64,000 bases of DNA from assembly GCA_964416365.1 (NCBI GenBank), contig CAYQDO010000001.1:7876-71875 (forward strand), in the 5' to 3' direction. Made by a program: the position numbers and the translations under genes. The stretch comes from DUUS01 sp964416365. GTDB lineage: Bacteria > Bacillota_I > Bacilli_A > RF39 > UBA660. The notes beneath the pieces were generated by a model. That model worked only from the letters and a program-made list of their open reading frames with translations, was not told the DNA's origin and did no database searches. Position 1 is the first letter of the stretch; every line of letters starts with the position of its first letter. Shown here in pieces: positions 34,605 to 44,283 of this stretch.

Positions 34605-34695
34605 ATTCATCCATTTACCTCTTCTTAAATTGCTCAACCGTATGGCCACTAGAACAATCTAATCAGTAAATGTGCATATTTGGTTAAAAAACCAT
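34605..34695 (-). promoter_or_regulatory. Structured leader of rpsB (possible S2 autoregulatory element)
   Basis: Minus strand pairs CAUUUAC (34672-34666) with GUAAAUG (34618-34612), an inner AGAUUG with CAAUUU, and GGCC-AUAC-GGUU at the tip. The last arm abuts the region before the rpsB ribosome binding site AAAGGAGAG. Placement and fold fit an S2 leader; not confirmed by a covariance model. Confidence 0.5.
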
Positions 34696-34699
34696 TATT

Positions 34700-34728
34700 A
34701 TTGTAGCAAACTATTCCTTTATTTACAA
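34700..34728 (-). promoter_or_regulatory. Promoter of rpsB-tsf
   Basis: Minus strand -35 TTGTAA (34723-34728), 17-nt spacer, -10 TACAAT (34700-34705). Confidence 0.75.
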
Positions 34729-34755
34729 TAAATATATGACAAATTTTAAATTTCT

Positions 34756-35508
34756 TTATAAGTCTATATCAATACTTACCGGACAATGATCACTGCCGTG
34801 TACATAATCATATATGACAGCATCTTTTAATTTATCCTTTAAATTTTCTGATATTAAGAAATAATCAATCCGCCATCCAATATTATTTGGTCTTGCCATT
34901 CCCATATAACTCCACCAACTATATTTAATTATATCTGGATATAAGTATCTAAATGTATCAATAAAGCCATGATTTAATAAATTGGTAAATTTCTCTCTTT
35001 CTTCATATGTAAATCCCGCATTACCTATATTAGCCTTAGCATTCTTAAGGTCAATTTCATTATGGGCAACATTTAAATCCCCACAAATTATTACTGGTTT
35101 TGATTCTTCTAAATATTTTAGATATTTTAGAAACTGTTCTTCCCACATCATTCGGTAAGGAAGACGAGCCAAATCACTTTTAACATTTGGGGTATAAACC
35201 GTAATTAAATAAAAATATGCAAATTCTAAAGTAATAACTCTGCCTTCATTATCTTCCATAAAACCATCTAGCCCAAAACTGACTTTTATTGGTTTTTGTT
35301 TAGTATAAACAAGTGTTCCCGAATATCCTTTTCTTTCGGCGGGGTTTAAATATTCATAATAATTTTCCGCATCAAATTCTATCTGATTTTTTTCAGCTTT
35401 TACCTCTTGCAAGCAAAAAATATCGGCATTTATTTCATAGAAAAAATCTTTAAAACCTTTTTTTAAAGCTGCTCTAAATCCTGCTACATTCCAAGAAATT
35501 ATTTTCAT
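34756..35508 (-). CDS. exoA: Exodeoxyribonuclease III / AP endonuclease
   Basis: 250 aa EEP-fold nuclease for abasic-site repair. Signatures: MKIISWNVAGFRAALKKG at the N-terminus, DIFCLQEVKA (metal-binding Glu) near 30-39, IICGDLNVAH near 142, WWSYMG near 203, GWRIDYFLIS near 215, and the terminal HGSDHCPVSIDI. Full length. Complements nfo. Confidence 0.96.
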   Translation of the reverse strand: MKIISWNVAGFRAALKKGFKDFFYEINADIFCLQEVKAEKNQIEFDAENYYEYLNPAERKGYSGTLVYTKQKPIKVSFGLDGFMEDNEGRVITLEFAYFYLITVYTPNVKSDLARLPYRMMWEEQFLKYLKYLEESKPVIICGDLNVAHNEIDLKNAKANIGNAGFTYEEREKFTNLLNHGFIDTFRYLYPDIIKYSWWSYMGMARPNNIGWRIDYFLISENLKDKLKDAVIYDYVHGSDHCPVSIDIDL

Positions 35509-35537
35509 ATTATCACCTTGTTATTAATATATCATAA

Positions 35538-35560
35538 TAAAAAAAGATATTCTATATCTT
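35538..35560 (-). terminator. Terminator of the HD hydrolase gene
   Basis: Minus-strand AAGATA-TAGAA-TATCTT hairpin followed by TTTTTATT; the stem overlaps the last codons of the gene. Confidence 0.65.
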
Positions 35561-36502
35561 AGAGTATCTTATTTTTAATATAAATGGGTCTATTTTTCTT
35601 ACTTTAACTGGTTCTCTTTCTTCGTTTGGATTATAACTTAAATTAATGAATCTGTCATACTTCGATTTTACTTCTAAGTCTTTTAAATTGTTTTCAACTA
35701 TTTTAAAAACATCCAAATCTGTGAGTATATATAAATCTTTATAATTTATGATTTTTTTATTTATTAATACCCCAACTAAATCAGACAAATAAAGCATTGA
35801 AAAATAATCTTTATCACTATGAGTTTCCTCGTTTATTAGTTCATTTAATTCTACAATTTGGTCGGCATCAACTAGATCAATAAAACTTAACTCCTCTTCA
35901 TTATCTTCATTAACTACTAAAATCGTATTTTGATATAATTTTTTGATTTCGGACAAATTGGTTTTTTGAGTCCATACTAAACTAGTTAAAAATATGCCAT
36001 CTAATCTGTCTGCACACATACGCGGTCTTTTACAATCGATTATCGGAATATTTTTATAATTAGCAATATCTTTTAAACTAATATGATAAGTATCTAGTAA
36101 TCTCATTAATCCTTTATCATTTACTAAAAACTCCTCAAGATCTATTTCGGTACTTTCCTGATTTTTAAAATCTTTATTATAATAATCTATTGCGTGTCTA
36201 AAAGCCGGACTACTCGCATCATGAAATAAAGCTGCTAAGGTCTTCTTTACATCATGAGTCATATTCCAAACCATTAAAGCTGTGCTTATTGAATGATCTA
36301 AAGTAGATAAATAATATTTAAAATGGTAATAATCCGGATTGCCATGATCCATTCCACAAAAATAACCAATGGCCTTTAGTCTCATCATAGTGGTTGTTTC
36401 AATAAAAGGAATTAAGAAAGATGGAAAGACAGGACTTAATATTTTAAAATATTTTTTTATCTCCGGATTTAAATTATCATAATATTCTGTAAACTTAGAC
36501 AT
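35552..36502 (-). CDS. HD-domain phosphohydrolase
   Basis: 316 aa soluble protein. The HD metal site is visible: LDHSISTALMVW (H) near 68-79, AALFHDASSPAFRHA (HD) near 91-105, and a later D in CADRLDGIFL near 163. The HD-superfamily acts on nucleotides or phosphate esters; no specificity can be read from the sequence. Monocistronic, with its own terminator. Confidence 0.8.
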   Translation of the reverse strand: MSKFTEYYDNLNPEIKKYFKILSPVFPSFLIPFIETTTMMRLKAIGYFCGMDHGNPDYYHFKYYLSTLDHSISTALMVWNMTHDVKKTLAALFHDASSPAFRHAIDYYNKDFKNQESTEIDLEEFLVNDKGLMRLLDTYHISLKDIANYKNIPIIDCKRPRMCADRLDGIFLTSLVWTQKTNLSEIKKLYQNTILVVNEDNEEELSFIDLVDADQIVELNELINEETHSDKDYFSMLYLSDLVGVLINKKIINYKDLYILTDLDVFKIVENNLKDLEVKSKYDRFINLSYNPNEEREPVKVRKIDPFILKIRYSKI

Positions 36503-36552
36503 GTCATCACCTAGGTAATTACTCTAACCTAAAAGTGATGAAAAGTAAACAT

Positions 36553-37683
36553 CTATCCCCCTATTAAGATACTATTTAAATTTCTTTTATATAAATCCCA
36601 GATATTTGCTTTAGCTACGTTGTTTTTAACCGTAATATCAAAATTAGTAATAATCTTTCCTGATTCAACTATTTCCAGTTTACCAACTATATCTCCTACT
36701 TTGACAGGTGCTTTAATAGGTTTAACAATTATATTATAAGTATATTTTTTTTCTTCATTGATATTTTCTAAATTGGTAGCATCTTGCTTTAAAACTATAT
36801 CCACATTTTTAACTTTACCTTTAATTACTTCAACTTTTCCTAAAATCTTTTTAGTATCCAAGATTGTTTTTACTTTATAATTACTAAATCCATAGTTTAA
36901 TAGATTAATAGTATCATTGTTTCTTGACTTAGATGTAGGTTCTTTCATAACAACACTGATTAAACGCATATTATTTCTTTTAGCCGTAGATGTTAAGCAA
37001 TATCCAGCATTATCAGTAAATCCGGTTTTTAAGCCATCCAAACCATTATAATATTTGATTAACTTATTGGTATTAACCATCCAAGTTGATGTTCCATCTG
37101 GTTTCTTTAAATATTCTTCATAGATAGTGGTATACTCAAAAATCTTTTCATGTTTAACTAGTTCTCTAGCAATTAAAGCCATATCTTTTGCTGAAGAAAA
37201 ATGATTGTTTTCATCTAACCCATGAACATTCATGAAATTAGTATTAGAGCACCCTAGTTCTTTGCAGCGATTATTCATTTTAGCTAAGAAAGCACCTTCT
37301 GTACCGGCAATATGCTCTGCCATTGCCACTGATGCATCATTAGCACTCGCAATAGCAATACTTTTTATGAGATCTTCTACTTTCATTTTACTACCTGCTT
37401 CCAAAAATACCTGACTTCCACCCATACTAGTTGCATTATGGGATATTAATACTTCTTCATTTAGAGTTAGTTTTCCTGATTCTAATGTTTCCATAATTAA
37501 TAACATGGTCATTAATTTGGTCATACTAGCTGGAGCAAGTTGTTCATTACTTTGTTTTTCATAAAGAATTTTACCAGTACTAGCTTCCATCAATATACTC
37601 GATACAGCTGTTGGCGAGAACTCTTCAGCCTTTACCATTACTGGTATTAAAAGGATTAATAAGGCCAATATAATTTTTTTCAT
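36553..37683 (-). CDS. D-alanyl-D-alanine carboxypeptidase (DacA/DacF-type, PBP5 family)
   Basis: 376 aa with a cleavable signal peptide ending in VKAEEFSP. Catalytic S53-M-T-K56 (APASMTKL), SxN at 113-115 (SANDAS) and KTG at 219-221 (LKTGFTDNAG) are intact, followed by the C-terminal beta domain and an amphipathic tail (NIWDLYKRNLNSIL) for membrane attachment. It trims the terminal D-Ala of wall peptides. Could be the vegetative DacA or the sporulation DacF; sequence alone does not decide. Confidence 0.92.
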   Translation of the reverse strand: MKKIILALLILLIPVMVKAEEFSPTAVSSILMEASTGKILYEKQSNEQLAPASMTKLMTMLLIMETLESGKLTLNEEVLISHNATSMGGSQVFLEAGSKMKVEDLIKSIAIASANDASVAMAEHIAGTEGAFLAKMNNRCKELGCSNTNFMNVHGLDENNHFSSAKDMALIARELVKHEKIFEYTTIYEEYLKKPDGTSTWMVNTNKLIKYYNGLDGLKTGFTDNAGYCLTSTAKRNNMRLISVVMKEPTSKSRNNDTINLLNYGFSNYKVKTILDTKKILGKVEVIKGKVKNVDIVLKQDATNLENINEEKKYTYNIIVKPIKAPVKVGDIVGKLEIVESGKIITNFDITVKNNVAKANIWDLYKRNLNSILIGG

Positions 37684-37723
37684 AACTTCACCTATAAAAT
37701 ATTATTCTAAAGGAATATTTTTT

Positions 37724-37753
37724 ATTAAAAAAAAAGAACTAATTGTTCTTTTT
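37724..37753 (-). terminator. Terminator after the 293-aa gene
   Basis: Minus-strand AAAGAAC-AATTA-GTTCTTT hairpin with a T9 run, overlapping the 3' end of the gene. Confidence 0.85.
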
Positions 37754-38620
37754 ATACTTAAATGACTGATGTAGTTTATCTAATGTTTCTCGATATTCAT
37801 AGTTTCTGACTGGTAAACCTAATTCTAATTTTTTCGTTAAACCATATTCATCTGACACTTTGTCTTCTAAATAAAATTGATTATCATCATAGAAATTTTG
37901 TTTTTTCCAGAAATCATCATGATGAAAATTATGTAAATACGTTGGTGTTGGTGCTTCTACTTTTGGACTTCGGTAAGTATAACCGCTTAATAGTTCTTCA
38001 AGTAGCGAAGCAAGTTCAAACTGAATTAGATTTGGTACAGCTACATCAATTAATTCCATTAACTTAATTATTTTTTTAGTAGCATTAATTTTCGTGTAAC
38101 GTTCCAAAGGATTTAAGTTGATGTGTTCTTGATAATTAACAAAAATTCTATATACTAAATCGGGATTAGATATTTTTTTATTTCGCAGCATTTCTCTTAG
38201 TTCTTGGGGGGTTAAATAATCGGAAAAGCATACTTTTAACAATTTAGCTTCAAACCCCTCATCTTTAGATAAAATTATCTTATTTACATTGACATTTTCG
38301 ATCTCTCTTAAAACTCTTTTTAAAATTCGAGCATTAATATAAAAAGGTCTTTCAAAACCATTGAAATGGTTATAATATGGATCATATTGGTAATGATATG
38401 ACGTATTTAAATTGAATTTCAAGTTATTATTAACTGCATTATAAGAGATAGATAAATCATCATTACTATTTAAATTTCTATCAAATTCAATTTTTTTTAG
38501 ATAATCTTTTAAATCTTCATTTTCCATAATGATATTTAATATTTTATTAATAAAAGAGTTATCAATTAGCTTACCTTTTTTAGAATACTCAAAAAATAAT
38601 GTTATTATTGCCTTTTGCAT
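37739..38620 (-). CDS. Hypothetical protein (293 aa)
   Basis: Soluble, no signal peptide. The ATG at 38620 is preferred because GAGGGGG lies 6 nt upstream; the reading to 38656 starts inside that signal. The middle has charged helices (YINARILKRVLREIENVNV, SDYLTPQELREMLRNK) and a His/Asp/Tyr-rich region near 235-255 (FHHDDFWKKQNFYDDN). No family recognised. Transcribed on its own between terminators. Confidence 0.55.
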   Translation of the reverse strand: MQKAIITLFFEYSKKGKLIDNSFINKILNIIMENEDLKDYLKKIEFDRNLNSNDDLSISYNAVNNNLKFNLNTSYHYQYDPYYNHFNGFERPFYINARILKRVLREIENVNVNKIILSKDEGFEAKLLKVCFSDYLTPQELREMLRNKKISNPDLVYRIFVNYQEHINLNPLERYTKINATKKIIKLMELIDVAVPNLIQFELASLLEELLSGYTYRSPKVEAPTPTYLHNFHHDDFWKKQNFYDDNQFYLEDKVSDEYGLTKKLELGLPVRNYEYRETLDKLHQSFKYKKNN

Positions 38621-38672
38621 AGTAACCCCCTCTTTTAAGTTCTGGTATTTTACCATTTTTTAGTAAAAAAGT

Positions 38673-38701
38673 CAAAAAAGGAATATTTCTATTCCTTTTT
38701 A
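38673..38701 (-). terminator. Terminator of the lipoprotein gene
   Basis: Minus-strand AAAGGAATA-GAAA-TATTCCTTT hairpin followed by TTTTG; the left arm covers the last codons of the lipoprotein. Confidence 0.85.
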
Positions 38702-39235
38702 GTAGGCATATGTTCCATGAATCTTTTCAAGTTGTTCATTGGACAAAGTATCTACAGTCCAGACATTATTTACTTTGGTTAGAGTAAAATCTATGTTATA
38801 TTCTACCCGGTCATTTGCTTTTTTAAGTTCACCTATACGATATTTTAAAGCTGCATTAGCACTATAAACGTTATCTTCATAAAATTCAGTTTGATGGGTA
38901 CTGATATAATCATTAATATCTTTTTCGGCAGTATAATAGTCATAAACTTTTACTTGAACAGTTACTACGGCATTAGCACCATTAATCTTTTCATCAGTAA
39001 TTTTATATGTCATGTCTGAATATTGTCTTAAATAGACATTTTCATAACCCTTTTGATTATCTTCATCTAAATCAAGAGAACTTAAATAATCACCTAATTC
39101 CGTTTTGACAACATCAGCATTATTATTATACCTTTTTAATAATTCTTCAACTTTAGTAGAAGGTGTGTTCCCCATCCCACATCCAGTTACCAAAAATAAA
39201 AACAGTAAACCTATTAACCAAAAACTTTTTTTCAT
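38699..39235 (-). CDS. Putative lipoprotein (178 aa)
   Basis: Signal peptide with lipobox LVTGC (Cys at residue 19), so a lipid-anchored extracytoplasmic protein is expected. The mature part alternates helices and strands and ends with NNVWTVDTLSNEQL, a NTF2-like/DUF-type pattern seen in many Firmicute lipoproteins of unknown function. Monocistronic; divergent from trpS. Confidence 0.65.
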   Translation of the reverse strand: MKKSFWLIGLLFLFLVTGCGMGNTPSTKVEELLKRYNNNADVVKTELGDYLSSLDLDEDNQKGYENVYLRQYSDMTYKITDEKINGANAVVTVQVKVYDYYTAEKDINDYISTHQTEFYEDNVYSANAALKYRIGELKKANDRVEYNIDFTLTKVNNVWTVDTLSNEQLEKIHGTYAY

Positions 39236-39316
39236 ACTAATCTCCTTTTTTTTATAATATGGATAAATATTTTAAAATTATGCATCTTGTGATACAATTA
39301 AACTTAGGTGATATAC

Positions 39317-40306
39317 ATGAAAAGATTACTATCAGGAATAAAACCCAATGGTGAATTACATATAGGACATTATATCGGAGCCTTAACTCATTTCATTAAG
39401 ATGCAAAAAGATTATGAATCTTTTGTTTTTGTAGCTGATCTACATTCTTTAACAGTTAATCCAGATCCTAAAGAATTGAAGAATAACATTAAAGAGATGG
39501 TCGGACTTTATTTGGCTTGTGGACTTGATCCTGAACACACTTATTTATTTAATCAATCAGAAAATATTTATCATCCTATGCTTTCATGGGCTCTAGAGTG
39601 TCACAGTTATATGGGCGAAATGAATCGTATGACTCAATTCAAGGAAAAAAGTCGCAATAAAAGTAATGAGGCTATTACTTGTGGTTTATTTACCTATCCT
39701 ATTTTAATGGCAGCCGATATATTGATTTATGATGCCGATGTTGTTCCAGTTGGTGAAGATCAAAAACAGCATGTGGAATTAACAAGAAATATTGCGGAAA
39801 GATTTAATAATCGTTATGGTCAAACTTTTAAGATTCCTGAACCGATTATTGCAGAAACTGGGGCAAGAATTATGGATTTACAAAATCCTACTAAAAAAAT
39901 GAGTAAATCCACCGAGAATCCTAAAGGAGTTGTATTCTTATTAGAAGATTTAGAATCAGCTCGCAAGAAAATTATGAGCGCTGTTACTGATTCAGATAAT
40001 ATAATTAAATATGATTCGGAAAACAAACCTGGTATTGCTAATTTAATAACTATTTATACATGTCTAACTAATAAAAGCATTTCAGAAGTTGAAGAGATTT
40101 TTCAAAATGATAACTATGGTACTTTCAAAAGCAAAGTTGCTGATGAGGTTATAAAACTATTACAAAAGATTCAAGAAAGATATAATGAAATAATTAAAGG
40201 CAATTATATTGATGAAGTTTTAAACCAAGGGCTACAAAGAGCTGAAGAAATAGCTAAGAAAAAAGCTATAGAAGTTTATCAAAAACTAGGTGTAGGAAGA
40301 TATTAA
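39317..40306 (+). CDS. trpS: Tryptophanyl-tRNA synthetase
   Basis: 329 aa class I synthetase. The HIGH motif is GELHIGHYIGAL near residues 12-23 and the KMSKS loop is NPTKKMSKSTEN near 192. The start is the ATG at 39317 with AGGTGA 6 nt upstream; the GTG at 39308 lies in that signal. An extended -10 promoter (TGTGATACAAT, 39289-39298) precedes it. No T-box is seen, unlike valS and thrS. Confidence 0.96.
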   Translation: MKRLLSGIKPNGELHIGHYIGALTHFIKMQKDYESFVFVADLHSLTVNPDPKELKNNIKEMVGLYLACGLDPEHTYLFNQSENIYHPMLSWALECHSYMGEMNRMTQFKEKSRNKSNEAITCGLFTYPILMAADILIYDADVVPVGEDQKQHVELTRNIAERFNNRYGQTFKIPEPIIAETGARIMDLQNPTKKMSKSTENPKGVVFLLEDLESARKKIMSAVTDSDNIIKYDSENKPGIANLITIYTCLTNKSISEVEEIFQNDNYGTFKSKVADEVIKLLQKIQERYNEIIKGNYIDEVLNQGLQRAEEIAKKKAIEVYQKLGVGRY

Positions 40307-40319
40307 GCTTCCTTTTTTT
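40290..40319 (+). terminator. Terminator of trpS
   Basis: GGAAG-ATATTAA-CTTCC-type hairpin (GGAAGATATTAAGCTTCC) with eight T, overlapping the trpS stop. Confidence 0.7.
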
Positions 40320-40327
40320 TGACAATA

Positions 40328-40352
40328 AAAAAGAAGCTTAAGCTTCTTCCTT
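40328..40352 (-). terminator. Terminator of the DUF1292-like gene
   Basis: Minus-strand palindrome GAAGCTT/AAGCTTC, then TTTTTTATTG. Faces the trpS terminator. Confidence 0.75.
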
Positions 40353-40607
40353 TATTTCTTCAATATCATTTATTAAATTAGAAGTAAATACCGCAGTTAA
40401 ATATTTCATTTTTTCAGCATCAGTTACTTCATCTAAATAAAAATCTTCGCCATCTTTGATTTCTTCAAAAATACAAGCTTCTGTAGTTATTTCTTCGTTT
40501 TCATCTAATTTATTAGCTAGAAAATATTTAATACCGTTTTGAACTGTTTCATCAGCCAAATAGTATTTTTCGTTACCTTCCAAAGTTACAATAGTATCTA
40601 ATTTCAT
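40338..40607 (-). CDS. Small acidic DUF1292-like protein
   Basis: 89 aa, very acidic. The strand order DTIVTLEGNEKYYLADETV, YFLANKLDENEE, ACIFEEIKDGEDFYLDEV resembles the small DUF1292 (YrzB-like) beta proteins of Firmicutes. The gene starts 2 nt after the stop of the 605-aa gene upstream and shares its transcript. The large protein has a similar strand pair (VVIKDGITYYKLNN), so both may handle the same partner. Function unknown. Confidence 0.5.
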   Translation of the reverse strand: MKLDTIVTLEGNEKYYLADETVQNGIKYFLANKLDENEEITTEACIFEEIKDGEDFYLDEVTDAEKMKYLTAVFTSNLINDIEEIKEEA

Positions 40608-40608
40608 T

Positions 40609-42426
40609 TTATCTTCCTCCCATTCTCGTTTGTGATTCCTTAGAATAATTAGGAGTATTTATCATTTGTTCTTTATTATTAGGATTTAAGCCTTGATCTA
40701 ATAACATTCTTTGAACTCTTAATACACTATTATCAATATCATCAGTTATAATATTGTCCACTTCATTATTAGCAACCATTTCTTGATCTTCTTCGGCTAT
40801 TACTTGATCTGAAATATCGCCTTCATTCATAACTTCATTTCTATCCTCTGGCGATAATGCCGGATCATTAGCTTTTTCTTTTACTTTTCTATTAAATACT
40901 CTAAATACATTTTTTAATGTATTTTGAGCTCGATTACCCATACGCTGTAAAATGGTAGGTTCATTTAAATTTCGTTTGACATTAGCATATTTAGTATATT
41001 CTAGATAAATATATGAAGCAGCTTGATATAGTCCAAGCGGCAATCCAATTCCAGGGATAGCTATTACTTGGGATATAACTGCTATAGTACCAACAGTTCT
41101 AAATAATATTCCTAGTTTATCCATATGTAAATTAGCTGGTTTTTGATCTTTGACATATTTACCACGTTTTGTTGCTGGTTTAATATCATTTTGTTGTTGA
41201 TCAACTATATTATCTTGAGGTAATGTCTGTTCTGACACAGTAGTAGTTACTGAGTCTTCACTCATTTCTTTATTTTCTTCTTTTTTGGCTTCTTGATTTT
41301 GGTTTAAATCTACCTTTTTAGCATCAAATAATGATGCTTCATATAGATTATCACCCATATTGTTCAATTTATAATAAGTTATGCCATCCTTAATTACAAC
41401 ATCAGCAATTTTATATTCTTTATCAAATTCTAAATCTCCTCTAGTGATGTTAGAATTTCTATCTACTCCAGGACCACCATTATAAACAACAACATCATCG
41501 TATTTTCTAATATCTTCTGGTATTTGTATTGGTTTTGGTAGAGGAGGAATATCTATTTTTGAATCAAATCTTGGAACACCTTCATTTATTTTAGGAGTAG
41601 TCTCTGGTTTAATGTCTTTCTTTACTGAAATATCTATATTATCTTTACGTCTTAGCCCCAATGCCTCTAAAGCATTGTTATAATTTTTAGTATTAGATAA
41701 AAATTTATTATGATTAGCTTTAAACTCATTACGAGTCTTTAATATATTGTTAAATTCATCTATTAAAGTTTTCTTGGTTTCAGATGTTAAATCAGACATC
41801 ATTAAATAATCATAGACACCTTTAAAATCTTGGCCAAGTTTATCTATAAAGTTGGCATCAAAATTTTGATTAAATCTATTCTCTTGAGTAGCCGCAACTT
41901 TTTTAGCATTTCTGATTGCTTCTACATTAGGACCGTTATATTTTTTTAATAAATCTATTGCTTTTTCCATTTTTTGTTCAGGAGTTAATGTAGTATTATC
42001 ATCTAAGGCATCTATAGCCGCTTTTGTCTCAGCTCTAAATGCTTCAGCTTCTGCTACACGATCGACAGCTTGTAATATACCTAATTTTCCTTTAATATCA
42101 TTTAACATTGTTTTGAAACGGGTATCATTTAAATTAAAATGAGAATCTCTAGAAACAATATTAGTTATTTTATCTAAAAAAACGCGTACGTCCATTCTAA
42201 GCTTGATTGTTAGTTCTTCCATATTGCCTAATTTTGCTTCTAAAACTCTTAAATTTTCATACACCTTGATTGGTTCTAGACTGCCGCGAGCAATCTTTTC
42301 AGTTTGTTCTCTAAGAATCTTAAAATTAGTAACAATATAGCCATCTTTTTCAATCGTATTGATAAATTTCAGTATTTGATCCATACCTGGATTTTCATTT
42401 GATTTATTAATTTCTTCTGTGGTCAT
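40609..42426 (-). CDS. Large unrecognised protein with helical N-terminus and C-terminal hydrophobic segment
   Basis: 605 aa. Residues 1-270 are charged helices, partly coiled coil; about 270-330 is a Pro/Asp-rich linker (DSKIDIPPLPKPIQIPEDI); about 330-375 is a small beta domain (GDLEFDKEYKIADVVIKDG); then a Gln/Glu-rich linker and one hydrophobic region near 440-480 (AVISQVIAIPGIGLPLGLYQ) and an acidic tail. No signal peptide, and no family recognised. Operon with the DUF1292-like gene. Looks like a multi-domain scaffold attached to the membrane near its C-terminus; this is inference. Confidence 0.6.
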   Translation of the reverse strand: MTTEEINKSNENPGMDQILKFINTIEKDGYIVTNFKILREQTEKIARGSLEPIKVYENLRVLEAKLGNMEELTIKLRMDVRVFLDKITNIVSRDSHFNLNDTRFKTMLNDIKGKLGILQAVDRVAEAEAFRAETKAAIDALDDNTTLTPEQKMEKAIDLLKKYNGPNVEAIRNAKKVAATQENRFNQNFDANFIDKLGQDFKGVYDYLMMSDLTSETKKTLIDEFNNILKTRNEFKANHNKFLSNTKNYNNALEALGLRRKDNIDISVKKDIKPETTPKINEGVPRFDSKIDIPPLPKPIQIPEDIRKYDDVVVYNGGPGVDRNSNITRGDLEFDKEYKIADVVIKDGITYYKLNNMGDNLYEASLFDAKKVDLNQNQEAKKEENKEMSEDSVTTTVSEQTLPQDNIVDQQQNDIKPATKRGKYVKDQKPANLHMDKLGILFRTVGTIAVISQVIAIPGIGLPLGLYQAASYIYLEYTKYANVKRNLNEPTILQRMGNRAQNTLKNVFRVFNRKVKEKANDPALSPEDRNEVMNEGDISDQVIAEEDQEMVANNEVDNIITDDIDNSVLRVQRMLLDQGLNPNNKEQMINTPNYSKESQTRMGGR

Positions 42427-42498
42427 TTTTCAACCTCTCCTTTTACGCCCTTACACTATGTTAATTTTATCATGCGTATAAATAAAATGCAAATATTT

Positions 42499-44259
42499 TT
42501 AAGTCTCGTTATTAGTTTTTAAATATATCGACACATATCCGCATCGATGCTTTTCATAATAACCGGTATTTTCTAATTCAGTCATCAAAGTCATATTATC
42601 AAAATTTCTTAAATCTACAACCATATAATCAGTTTTATGCTTGGATGGATACATATAAACAGTTTCATATTTACTTAAATATGGTGTTAAATATGTCGTT
42701 GCAGTTATTGTCGCATTTTTGGGAAGTAAATCTAAACATGCCCTAGTTTGATTATGTGGTTCGGGATTCTTAATTTGATAAGTAACAAACTTATAATAAT
42801 TTAAATTTATGTCTAAATAAAGTGCCGAAACAAAACTTAACATTAGCAAAATAGTTTTGTTCTTATGATTCATATTAGAAATATTCATAATCATGGCGTA
42901 AAATATCAAAGCCACTATTCCATAAGTATATTGAAAATCAGGATTATATTGATAGACATAACCTGGCATTAAATTAATTACCAGAATCGGTGCTAAAAGT
43001 AATAGATTGGAAATTTTCTTGTTCATAAATGGAATGAAAAAAACTGGTAATAGCATCCATAATAAAAATTCAAATTTTCTCACACTTAATATTTGCGTAA
43101 ACATAAAACCAAAGTTTAACATTAAAGTTTTAATTAGTCCTAAGAAACCAGATGATCCCCCAGAAAAATAATTATTAAAACGATCGGTCATAATTTCTCC
43201 ACCGTAAAGTTTAATTACACTTGTAGCAAATAAGAAATACATAGCTCCCACTAAAAAGATAAATAACCCTTTTTTGATAGTCTTTCGATCATAAAATGTT
43301 TTATATAAACCAATAAACATTATATATAATGCCGCATCCTCTTTAACCATTAGAGATAAAAACATAAAAATTAGCATCGGTATTTTTTGTTTGGTTTCTA
43401 AAAAATACCCGAACCATAACAATAAAGCTGTTAAAAACTTATTCTCATGAAAATCAAAGAATCCCCCTGCCGTAAGTGATGGATATAATAAATAGATAAA
43501 TGCTATTAACAAAATATAGACATTATTTAATTTCTTTTGTTTTGCTAATAAGTAAATGGGATAAACACCAGAAAAAATAAATGCTGCTTGAATTACCAAA
43601 AGATATTCCGGACATCTGAATAGAAAGTACCCCGGCAACAATAAATAATATATTGGAGAAAAATGCACGGCAAAGTGGGACAAAAGCCCATCTCTTTCTA
43701 AAGTAGTTAAAGGTCTTCCCACTTTAGCCAGATATTCAAACATTTGCGCAAAAATCCCGAAATCATAGGTTGAAGCACCAAATCCTTGATAACGCATAAT
43801 CGTATGACGAGCTAAAAAATAAGTAAATATTAGAAAACCTATACTGATTAGAGTTAGCAATAATTTGTCACTAATTTTTATCTTTTGAATAGAAATTACA
43901 TTATTAAATGCATAAAAGATCACAATGGCATTGAAAATAATAATTCCAAGCGTAAAATATAAATTATCATTATAATTGAGCATTAATGTTACAGAAAAGA
44001 CACAAACACTTAAAACTAATGCCCAAGCCGATCTTTTTTTTAATTGTTCTTTTTTACCAAAAAAGATAATTCCTAAAAAAAATAACAACCACATTAAAAT
44101 GAATCCTGCTATATTTACTTCTTCTCCATAATCTAACCAATAAAACTGATTACTATTGAGTAATATTTGTACTGCGCTAGTCATAAAAAAAGAACTAAAT
44201 ATGGTAGTCAAAAAACTCTCGAGAATATATTTTTTATACTGCAAATATATCTTTTTCAT
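42499..44259 (-). CDS. DUF2079 polytopic membrane protein
   Basis: 586 aa with about twelve hydrophobic helices. DUF2079 landmarks are clear: YDFGIFAQMFEYLA near residue 163, LLSHFAVHFSPIYYLLLPGYF near 188, and LYPSLTAGGFFDFHENKF near 258, all in extracytoplasmic loops of a GT-C-like fold. These proteins are thought to be membrane glycosyltransferase-like but substrates are unknown. A C-terminal soluble segment (residues 500-586) follows the last helix. Same strand as its neighbours. Confidence 0.8.
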   Translation of the reverse strand: MKKIYLQYKKYILESFLTTIFSSFFMTSAVQILLNSNQFYWLDYGEEVNIAGFILMWLLFFLGIIFFGKKEQLKKRSAWALVLSVCVFSVTLMLNYNDNLYFTLGIIIFNAIVIFYAFNNVISIQKIKISDKLLLTLISIGFLIFTYFLARHTIMRYQGFGASTYDFGIFAQMFEYLAKVGRPLTTLERDGLLSHFAVHFSPIYYLLLPGYFLFRCPEYLLVIQAAFIFSGVYPIYLLAKQKKLNNVYILLIAFIYLLYPSLTAGGFFDFHENKFLTALLLWFGYFLETKQKIPMLIFMFLSLMVKEDAALYIMFIGLYKTFYDRKTIKKGLFIFLVGAMYFLFATSVIKLYGGEIMTDRFNNYFSGGSSGFLGLIKTLMLNFGFMFTQILSVRKFEFLLWMLLPVFFIPFMNKKISNLLLLAPILVINLMPGYVYQYNPDFQYTYGIVALIFYAMIMNISNMNHKNKTILLMLSFVSALYLDINLNYYKFVTYQIKNPEPHNQTRACLDLLPKNATITATTYLTPYLSKYETVYMYPSKHKTDYMVVDLRNFDNMTLMTELENTGYYEKHRCGYVSIYLKTNNET

Positions 44260-44283
44260 AGCACCACCTTAGTTCTTACTTTT

